Shown: positions 6,593-13,454 of the stretch, piece by piece
How positions within the stretch are numbered: position 1 is the first letter of the stretch
How the letters are laid out: each line of letters starts with the position of its first letter
Source: CBDUUP01 sp965370435
Lineage (GTDB): Bacteria > Chloroflexota > Anaerolineae > Anaerolineales > UBA11579
Reading direction: 5' to 3'
Length of the DNA: 21,502 bases
Assembly (NCBI GenBank): GCA_965370435.1
Contig: CBDUUP010000021.1
Location: 1-21,502 of the forward strand
Made by a program: the position numbers and the translations under genes
The notes under the pieces: generated by a model
Databases searched by the model: none
Told to the model about the DNA's origin: nothing
The model's input: the letters and a program-made list of their open reading frames with translations, nothing else

Positions 6593-7992
6593 GCGCGCCG
6601 GTGTTGTGGATGATTCTGCCGGGGCTGGGGGCTGGAGTCCTTTTTATTTTTCGCCGTTGGACTCGTATCGTAACCCTGGCTGGCGCTGGCCTGGCCTTGA
6701 TATTGGCCTTCTTCGCCTGGAAATTGCCGGTCGAAACGCCGACCTCGCTGGGGCCGTGGACGCTGGTGATCTCCGACACCTTGACAGCGCTGGGACGGGC
6801 CTTTGTGCTTGACCAGCAGTCGCTGCCGATTGTGGCGGTCATATACCTCATTACGGCTTTTTGGCTGGCGGGGGCTATTTTGGCCCGGCCAGGCGAGCTC
6901 TTCACGCCGATAGCTTTGGGTATGGTGGCTTCCCTAACTGCCGCGCTGGCGGTGCAGCCTTTCCTTTATGCCGCCTTGTTGATCGAAGTGGCTGTGCTGC
7001 TCAGTATCCCCTTGTTGGTCCCGCCGGGCAGCCGTCCAGGGCGGGGCGTGTTCCGCTTTCTCACTTTTCAGACTCTGGGGATGCCCTTCATCCTCTTCAC
7101 CGGCTGGATGCTGGTGGGGGTGGAGGCCAGTCCCAGCGACCTGGATTTGGTGGTGCGGGCCTCGGTCTTGATGGGGTTGGGGTTTGCTTTCTTGATGGCG
7201 ATCTTTCCTTTTCATAGCTGGATACCTATGTTGGCCTCCGAGTCGCATCCTTACGCGGCAGCATTTGTGATGTTCTTACTGCCATTTATTATTTCCCAGT
7301 TCGCCCTGGGTTTTATAGACCGCTATGCCTGGCTGCGCCTTTCGCCTGCGGTCTACGACCTGCTGCGATGGACGGGGGCGTTGATGGCCGCTATGGGCGG
7401 GTTGGGGGCTGCCTTCCAGCGCAATCTGGGGCGGATGTTGGGGTATGCGGTGGTGGTGGAGATCGGTTTCTCTTTGCTGGCGGTCAGTTTGGCGACTCCG
7501 GCGGGGATGGAGATTTTCTACACCTTGCTCTTGCCTCGCAGTCTGGGATTGGGCATCTGGGCGCTGGCGCTGGCGGTCTTGAAATCATCCAGCGGCGGCG
7601 AGCAGAGCTTCCACGGCCTGCAAGGGATCGGACGGCGTTTTCCGCTGACGGCCACCGCCCTGGTGATGGCGATCTATGCCCTGGCAGGGCTGCCGCTGCT
7701 GGCCGGGTTCCCGGTCCGGCTGGCGCTATGGGAGCAGTTGGCGGCCCAGGATGCTTTCATCGCGCTGGGCGCGTTGGCGGGCGGCGTTGGGTTGTTGGTC
7801 GGCGGGACTCGCGCGCTGGCCGTGTTCGTTATGGGCGGCGATGAAGAGGCTGTCCCGGTGGGGGAGGGTTTGGTCGTGCAGTTCTTTTTTGGTATAGGTA
7901 TGTTGGCATTGCTGTTGGGAGGATTGTTCCCCCAGTGGTTTTTGCCATTCCTAGCCCGTTTACCGGAGGCCTTTGAGCATCTGTCACGCTGA
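6589..7992 (+). CDS. NuoN/NuoM/MrpD-like proton-conducting membrane subunit 3
   Basis: This 467-residue protein is the most recognisable member of the trio. LDQQSLPIVAVIYLITAFWL (74-93) matches the LDGLSLP helix. FLYAALLIEVAVLLSIPLL (125-143) carries E133, the helix-5 glutamate. IFPFHSWIPMLASESHPYAAA (205-225) matches the PFHxWLPDA segment, GLGAAFQRNLGRMLGYAVVVEIG (271-293) matches the Q-x-D-x-KRxLAYSSIxxxG segment, and LAGLPLLAGFPVRLALWEQL (365-384) matches the SLAGIPPxxGFxxK segment. By eye, the helix-7 lysine is L202, the helix-8 lysine is about P232 and the GFxxK lysine is R377. It starts in an ATGA overlap with GGAGGAGG upstream. It is expected to move protons or sodium, but the coupling partner is unknown. 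Confidence 0.75.
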   Translation: MSAPVLWMILPGLGAGVLFIFRRWTRIVTLAGAGLALILAFFAWKLPVETPTSLGPWTLVISDTLTALGRAFVLDQQSLPIVAVIYLITAFWLAGAILARPGELFTPIALGMVASLTAALAVQPFLYAALLIEVAVLLSIPLLVPPGSRPGRGVFRFLTFQTLGMPFILFTGWMLVGVEASPSDLDLVVRASVLMGLGFAFLMAIFPFHSWIPMLASESHPYAAAFVMFLLPFIISQFALGFIDRYAWLRLSPAVYDLLRWTGALMAAMGGLGAAFQRNLGRMLGYAVVVEIGFSLLAVSLATPAGMEIFYTLLLPRSLGLGIWALALAVLKSSSGGEQSFHGLQGIGRRFPLTATALVMAIYALAGLPLLAGFPVRLALWEQLAAQDAFIALGALAGGVGLLVGGTRALAVFVMGGDEEAVPVGEGLVVQFFFGIGMLALLLGGLFPQWFLPFLARLPEAFEHLSR

Positions 7993-8009
7993 AAAGGCTG
8001 GCTCTATCG

Positions 8010-8018
8010 TGCTATAAT
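8010..8018 (+). promoter_or_regulatory. Extended -10 promoter before the coiled-coil/selB pair
   Basis: TGC TATAAT is a consensus extended -10 element. The best -35 at 17 bases is weak (TGAAAA, 7990-7995), which extended -10 promoters tolerate. A start near 8025 would give a leader of roughly 95 bases in which I see no recognisable riboswitch. Confidence 0.5.
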
Positions 8019-8120
8019 GGCGGGGATTTTCATCGAAATGAAACCCATCTGGGCATGGCGTGAATGCGTTCAGCCCCTCTCAGGCGATTCGTAATTCCCC
8101 ACATTAATGGAGATTAGATC

Positions 8121-9299
8121 ATGGACCTGGAACAAGTAACAAACCGTTTAGATTGGCTGGACGATGAACGCCGCAAAGATAAGACCACCATCACCGCCCT
8201 GCAAGACCGCATTGTCATACTTGAAGGCGGGATTGACGCGGCTTCTCAGCAGGTGAAAGAGGTCGGCAGCGAGGTGACCCGCATCTCGGTGGTGATGACC
8301 CGGGTGGACCAATTTGACGACTCTCTATCCCAGCACCGGCTGGAGATCAATAAATTCATTGAGGACCTGGAGAAGAAACGCGGCCGCAGAGAGGCAGAAG
8401 ACAAGAAGATTCGCCAGGTGGGGATTGACGGTATGAATAAAAACATCACCGAACTTCGCCACGAGATGGAATCTGTGACCGAGGTAAAAGAGGGGTTAAA
8501 AATACGCGAAGAGGAGGATGCCCGTCTGGCGCGATTGATCGAAGAAGCCAAGCAAGCCGCGGCGGACATCCGCCGGAACGATGAAGAGCGGGATCGCTCT
8601 TTACGGCTGATGGAGGATGGCCGCCGCCAGGATACGAAACGGACCAACGACATGCAGGGCGAGGTCGCCGCCATGCGCAAGCGGGCCGATGAGCAGCGCG
8701 GCCAGGTGGAACTGCTCACCACCAATATGCGAAAAACCGAAACCCGCCTCAGTGAACTGGCAGCCGCGGAGACCGAGCGACGGGAGGCGCAAAATGTTTA
8801 TTTGGAAAAATTGGCCCTGGAAAACGCGGAGCGCGAACGCATGTGGGCTGATTGGCAAAAACGGTTCGATAATATTGAAAGCCTGTCCGAAGACCTGGAG
8901 GATAAATTGGAGAAAATCGATCTGGCTCAACGAACCGTCAAACAAGCGCAAGAATCATTTGAAGAGATGACCGAGCGCATGGAACGCCGCATCAACGAAG
9001 TGACCGAGATGCAGCGGCTCTCCGAAGAGCGTTTCCGTCAGGAATGGGTGACTTTCAAGGCCGATGACCAGAAACGCTGGACCAACTATACCCTCACCCA
9101 GGAGGAGCAGCAATCTGAATCGGGCCGCCACCAGGAACGGCTGGTGGAGCAGGTGACGACGCTTGAAGACCAGTATCAGGAGATCAGCGACATTTTGCAG
9201 AGCTTGACCGAACAGACCGAAAAGCAGTTGCAAACCCTATTGACCAACTTGAGGGACTGGGTGGCCGACTTTGAACAAACCCTGGGCCAGAGCCGGTAA
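8121..9299 (+). CDS. Long coiled-coil protein of unknown function
   Basis: The 392-residue protein is highly charged and appears to be almost continuous heptad-type helix (for example DKLEKIDLAQRTVKQAQ and RLSELAAAETERREAQ). It has no signal peptide or membrane segment, and I see no cysteine. A repeated motif of three-residue charged clusters (EEED, NDEERD, ENAERER) is typical of structural or scaffold proteins. GGAG lies 8 bases before the ATG. It ends 39 bases before selB in the same direction and is probably co-transcribed, but nothing in it suggests tRNA or ribosome binding. I do not recognise the family; SMC-like or septum-associated scaffolds are possible only by general resemblance. 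Confidence 0.75.
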   Translation: MDLEQVTNRLDWLDDERRKDKTTITALQDRIVILEGGIDAASQQVKEVGSEVTRISVVMTRVDQFDDSLSQHRLEINKFIEDLEKKRGRREAEDKKIRQVGIDGMNKNITELRHEMESVTEVKEGLKIREEEDARLARLIEEAKQAAADIRRNDEERDRSLRLMEDGRRQDTKRTNDMQGEVAAMRKRADEQRGQVELLTTNMRKTETRLSELAAAETERREAQNVYLEKLALENAERERMWADWQKRFDNIESLSEDLEDKLEKIDLAQRTVKQAQESFEEMTERMERRINEVTEMQRLSEERFRQEWVTFKADDQKRWTNYTLTQEEQQSESGRHQERLVEQVTTLEDQYQEISDILQSLTEQTEKQLQTLLTNLRDWVADFEQTLGQSR

Positions 9300-9338
9300 C
9301 TTCCTTCCGGCATTAGATCATTTTAACAGATTAGGAAA

Positions 9339-11234
9339 ATGCGCGTAATAGGCACTGCCGGGCACGTAGACCACGGCAAATCGGCTTTGGTAGAGGCCCT
9401 CACCGGCATCCATCCCGACCGCTTGAAAGAGGAGCAAGAGCGGGAGATGACCATTGACCTGGGTTTTGCCTGGCTATCGCTCCCCGATGGCGAAGAGGTG
9501 GGGATCATTGACGTGCCGGGACACCGTGATTTTATTGAGAATATGCTGGCCGGGATCGGGGGGATTGACGCGGCGCTCTTTGTGGTGGCGGCTGACGAAG
9601 GGGTGATGCCTCAGACCCGCGAACATCTGGCGATATTGGACATTTTGCAGGTGCAGGGCGGGATCGTTGCCCTGACCAAGATTGACTTGATCCCGGACCG
9701 AGACTGGCTTGATCTAGTGGAAGAGGATTTGCGCCAGGTGTTGGCGGGAACGGTTCTGGCTGAGTCGCCGGTGGCGCGGGTATCGGCCAAGACGGGCGAG
9801 GGGTTGGAGGCCTTGTTGGAGACCCTGACCGCCAGCCTGGCGGATAGACCGCCCCGCGCCGATCTGGGACGGCCCCGCCTTCCGGTGGACCGGGTGTTCA
9901 CGATCTCGGGTTTTGGCACGGTGGTCACTGGCACGCTGAATGACGGTCATTTGCGGGTGGGCGAGGAGGTCGAAATCCTGCCCCGGGGATTACGCGGGCG
10001 GGTGCGGGGTTTACAAACCCACAAGCGGAAAGAAGAGCAATCCGTGCCCGGCAGCCGGACGGCGGTCAATATCTCCGGTGTGGACCTGGATAGCGTAGCT
10101 CGCGGGGATGTGGTCGCTCATCCGGGTGATTTTGAACCCACCCGCCGTCTGGACGTGGGTTTCCGGCTGCTGCCCGATGCCAGCCAAGCCATTAAACACA
10201 ATACCGAGGTCAAGCTATTCATCGGATCGGCGGAAGTGGTGGCTCGGCTTCGCCTCCTGGGGGTGGAGGCTCTCCAGCCTGGCGAGGAAGGCTGGCTGCA
10301 ACTGGAATTGCGTCACCCGGTGGTGGCGGTGCGGGGAGACCGCTATATTTTGCGCCGTCCTTCTCCTGGGGAAACTCTGGGCGGGGGTCTGGTGGTGGAC
10401 CCTCAGCCGCGAGGCCGACACAAACGCTTTGACCAGGATATTTTGGGCCGCCTGGAAGCCCTCACCGAGGGCGCGCCGGGCGAGGTGTTGATGCAGGCGA
10501 CGCTGGTATTGGGCGCTGCGCCGGTCAAAGAGGTGGTGGGACAGGCCAATCTGGAAGCCGAGATCGCCGCCCAAGCCTTGAAGGAGATGCTGGCCGAGGG
10601 GCAGTTGCTGCTCCTGGATGGCGATGACGACAGCCCCCAGAGCGGGGCCTTGATGACCAGCCGCGCTTATTGGGACTCTCTTTCCAGTCGGGCGGCGCAA
10701 GAGGTGACCGGGTATCACCAAGCCAACCCTTTGCGGCGGGGCATCCCTAGAGAGGAGCTGAAAAGCCGCCTGAAGCTTGAGGCGCGGCTCTTCAACGCTT
10801 TGATGAGCAAATTGGCGGCGGAGGGCGTTCTGGTGGAGGCCGGACCGTTGGTCGCTCTGCCGGACCATGCTATCACCTTCTCCCCTGAAGAGCAGCGGGC
10901 GGTGGATGGTCTGCTGGCCCGGTTTGACCGGGAGCCTCATGCGCCGCCTTCCATCAAGGATTGCCAGGCTGCGGTGGGCGGGGAGGTTTTCGCCGCGTTG
11001 GTGGATTTGGGCGAATTGGTCACCGTCTCCCCGGAGGTGGCTTTCCGCAGCGGCGATTACGAGAAAATGGTCGCCTCCGTGCGGGAAATGCTGGCCGGGG
11101 GCGGCAGCTTAACAGTGGCCCAGGCCAGGGATCATTTCAACACCAGCCGCCGCTACGTGCTGGCGTTTTTGGAACATCTGGATGCAATTGGCGTCACTGT
11201 AAGAGAGGGGGATGCTCGGAGGTTGAGATCTTAG
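9339..11234 (+). CDS. selB: Selenocysteine-specific translation elongation factor SelB
   Basis: The 631-residue length is normal for bacterial SelB. The N-terminal GTPase domain has G1 GHVDHGKS (8-15), the switch segment REMTIDLGFAW (35-45), G3 DVPGH (58-62), G4 TKID (113-116) and G5 SAKTGE (149-154). Beta-barrel domain II begins near 182 (PVDRVFTISGFGTVVTGTL). The C-terminal third is charged and helical, ending in the winged-helix type segment ARDHFNTSRRYVLAFLEHLD followed by a basic RRLRS end; these winged helices bind the SECIS hairpin in known SelB proteins. The protein delivers Sec-tRNA to in-frame UGA codons. AGGA lies only 3 bases before the ATG. No selA, selD or tRNA-Sec gene is visible in the window. 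Confidence 0.95.
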   Translation: MRVIGTAGHVDHGKSALVEALTGIHPDRLKEEQEREMTIDLGFAWLSLPDGEEVGIIDVPGHRDFIENMLAGIGGIDAALFVVAADEGVMPQTREHLAILDILQVQGGIVALTKIDLIPDRDWLDLVEEDLRQVLAGTVLAESPVARVSAKTGEGLEALLETLTASLADRPPRADLGRPRLPVDRVFTISGFGTVVTGTLNDGHLRVGEEVEILPRGLRGRVRGLQTHKRKEEQSVPGSRTAVNISGVDLDSVARGDVVAHPGDFEPTRRLDVGFRLLPDASQAIKHNTEVKLFIGSAEVVARLRLLGVEALQPGEEGWLQLELRHPVVAVRGDRYILRRPSPGETLGGGLVVDPQPRGRHKRFDQDILGRLEALTEGAPGEVLMQATLVLGAAPVKEVVGQANLEAEIAAQALKEMLAEGQLLLLDGDDDSPQSGALMTSRAYWDSLSSRAAQEVTGYHQANPLRRGIPREELKSRLKLEARLFNALMSKLAAEGVLVEAGPLVALPDHAITFSPEEQRAVDGLLARFDREPHAPPSIKDCQAAVGGEVFAALVDLGELVTVSPEVAFRSGDYEKMVASVREMLAGGGSLTVAQARDHFNTSRRYVLAFLEHLDAIGVTVREGDARRLRS

Positions 11235-11235
11235 A

Positions 11236-11244
11236 TGCTATAAG
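11236..11244 (+). promoter_or_regulatory. Candidate extended -10 promoter of the beta-helix gene
   Basis: TGC TATAAG directly follows the selB stop and closely resembles the TGC TATAAT element at 8010. No clear -35 is present. A start near 11251 would leave a leader of about 44 bases. Confidence 0.35.
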
Positions 11245-11294
11245 TATGGATTTTTCGTGGGATCGCAATATATTTCCATCACAAGGAACTAACG

Positions 11295-13290
11295 ATGAAG
11301 ACTAATCACCCTCACAAGACCGCCAATGTTCTGCCACGTATGCTTTCAGGTTTTCTTGGAATAGCCTTATTCATTGGCGGTTTCACGCCGCTGACCCGGG
11401 TTGGTCCCGCTTCCGCGGAGGTAGATATCCAACAAGATGAACGCTTTACCTGGTACGTGGCTCCGCCTCTAGGCGGGGATGATGCCAATGATTGTACAAG
11501 CCCTTCTATGCCGTGCGCTACAATAAACGCGGCCTTGAACAAAGATGCCTTTTACCCTGGCGACACTGTCATGGTTGCCAAAGGAACTTACACCGGCAGT
11601 GGAAACAGTGTTGTTCTGATCGAATCAGATGTAAGACTCTCCGGAGGCTGGGATTTAAAATTTGTCACTCAAATTTATAAATCGAGGATTGACGGGGAAA
11701 ACGCCCGGCGAGGGATTGGCATATTCTCTAATTATACAGTCCACATCGAGAACTTTGAAATAGTTAACGGGTTTTCTACCTATGACGGCGGGGGAATTTA
11801 TAATTCGGGGAATCTATTCATTCAAGACTCGATCATTAAAAACAACGAAGGATTAAGTGGTGGAGGAATTTATAATAGTAAGATATTAAACGCGCGTAAT
11901 ATTATCATCGATCAAAACATCGCCGACTATTTAGGCGGAGGATTGTTCAATGGCGATATTGGCAATGTAACTATTAAGAATTCAGCAATTACGAGGAATT
12001 ATATTACCGGGTTTGGCGCCGGAATCTATAACAAACACTTGATGTATCTCAACACTGTCACCATCAGTGGAAACTGGACGGATTATATTACCGGAGGCGC
12101 TGGGGGGGGGGATAAATCATTATGCCGGCGTCTTGATCGGCAGCAATTTAACCATCACGGAGAATGCAGCCGAACATGGGGGCGGGATCAGCCAATACGC
12201 GGGAGAGATCAGTTTGCAGAACAGCATCCTGGCCGGTAATTTGATGAAGTGGCATGGCCCGGATTGCGCCGCAACGATCACCTCCTTAGGGTATAACTTG
12301 ATCGGTTCACTGGAAAGCTGTTCGTATACACCCGGCCCTGGAGACATCATCGGAGAAAACCCACTGCTATTCCCGCTGATCCCGGAGACTGGACTACAAC
12401 CCATCACCATAGGCAGCCCGGCGCTTGATAAGGGAAATCCTGCGGGCTGTACCAGTCATTTGGGAAACCCGTTAGAAACCGACCAGCGCGGCGCACACCG
12501 GTATCTTGATGGGAATGGGGACGGCGCTGCCTACTGCGACATCGGGGCCTATGAATTAATTTATGGCGCGGATAGCATGGGCGTTTTCGATCCCTCCATA
12601 GGGAATTTCAAGATGCGCAACACCAATGATTCTGGCTTGCCGGACTTCGATTTCACCTTTGCCGATGACATCACCGGGGGCATTCCCTTGGCAGGCGACT
12701 GGGACGGCGACGGTGTGGACACTATCGGCGTCTTTGACCCGGTCAATGGCGAGTTCCGCCTGCGCAACAGCAACAGCGGCGGCGCGGCGGATATCATTAT
12801 CACTCACCCTAATCTCATCAATGCTGTCCCTCTGACCGGCGACTGGGACGGCGACGGGATAGATACGATCGGCATCTACGTGAAAGAAAAATTCCTTTTG
12901 CGCAACAGCAATGACCTAGGCTCGGCGGACTTGAAATTTAATTTTGGCGGCAGCAGGGATATTCCCATCACCGGCGATTGGGACGGAGATGGGATGGATA
13001 CTATCGGTTTCTACACGCCTGGCGAGAGTTCCTTCAGCCTGCGCAACAGCAACTCTTCTGGCCCGGCGGAGGTTTACTTCCAATTTGGCTGGGCGGGTCT
13101 GGGTCTGACGCCGATAATGGGGGATTGGGATGGCGACGGAGACGACGACGTTGGCATATTCCTTAATCTGAAGGGCAAAAATATGTACGCCTTACGCTAT
13201 TCCAACTCTGAAGGTAGGATAGATTTGCTCTTTCAGTGCGGCGTCGGAACCAGTAGTATCGTCCCCATCGCCGGAAATTGGGATGGATAA
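11295..13290 (+). CDS. Secreted parallel beta-helix protein with five-repeat C-terminal module, frameshifted at G10
   Basis: Two overlapping open frames make one gene. The first (11295-12239, 314 residues) has a signal peptide (basic start, hydrophobic MLSGFLGIALFIGGF, likely cleavage after ASA near residue 41), a YVAPPLGGDDANDCTSPSMP start of a secreted beta-helix, and repeated GGGIYN/GGGLFN turns. At G10 (12102-12111) it leaves frame and ends within 43 codons. Reading nine Gs continues as GGGINHYAG, GGGISQYAG, the SPALDKGNP...DQRGAHRY...CDIGAYE closing segment, and five GDWDG repeats to 13290, giving 664 residues. AAGGA lies 7 bases before the ATG. Likely a surface or extracellular protein. 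Whether the shift is real (phase variation or slippage) or a sequencing error cannot be decided here. Confidence 0.8.
12102..12111 (+). repeat. Poly-G tract (10 G) at the frameshift site
   Basis: Ten consecutive G residues encode the glycine turn of the beta-helix. Losing one G restores one continuous reading frame across the gene. Such a tract is a typical slippage site and also a typical place for sequencing or assembly error. Confidence 0.9.
12571..13290 (+). repeat. Five-repeat GDWDGDG module, copy A
   Basis: About 240 residues hold five units of roughly 46-50 residues with the pattern DTIGVYxP..FxLRNSNxxGxADxxFxFG...PIxGDWDGDG. The module starts in mid-unit (GVFDPS) and ends with the missing part (GNWDG). 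The DxDGDGxD loops resemble calcium-binding loops. A clearly homologous copy ends the next gene (15171-15899). Confidence 0.85.
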
Positions 13291-13330
13291 TAATCGGCCT
13301 TAAAAATCTTACGATCTAAAACTATTTCAA

Positions 13331-13370
13331 GGCGCTATCATTCTCCTGGACGATAGCGCCGTGACTTTTT
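13331..13370 (+). terminator. Rho-independent terminator after the beta-helix gene
   Basis: GGCGCTATC (13331-13339) pairs perfectly with GATAGCGCC (13352-13360), a 9-bp GC-rich stem with a 12-base loop. It is followed by GTGAC and then TTTTT. It lies 40 bases after the stop codon. Confidence 0.75.
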
Positions 13371-13381
13371 AATTCATGGCG

Positions 13382-13387
13382 TATAAT
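13382..13387 (+). promoter_or_regulatory. Candidate -10 box of the M23-like gene
   Basis: A perfect TATAAT lies just after the terminator and about 68 bases before the ATG at 13455. No good -35 is found at normal spacing, so the call is weak. Confidence 0.3.
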
Positions 13388-13454
13388 TTGGGGTGATGAT
13401 CTATGACATAACTCACCCGATGGCGTTTCTGCGTTGGAAAATAAAGGATTGAAC

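Noticed and set aside
10215..10940. 241-codon minus-strand open frame inside selB
   Set aside because: Antisense shadow of a strongly conserved gene in GC-rich DNA; its translation resembles no protein.
12067..13290. Independent gene starting at the ATG at 12067
   Set aside because: The ATG lies inside the beta-helix coding region, has no ribosome site or signal peptide, and the frame continues the upstream protein across the G10 tract.
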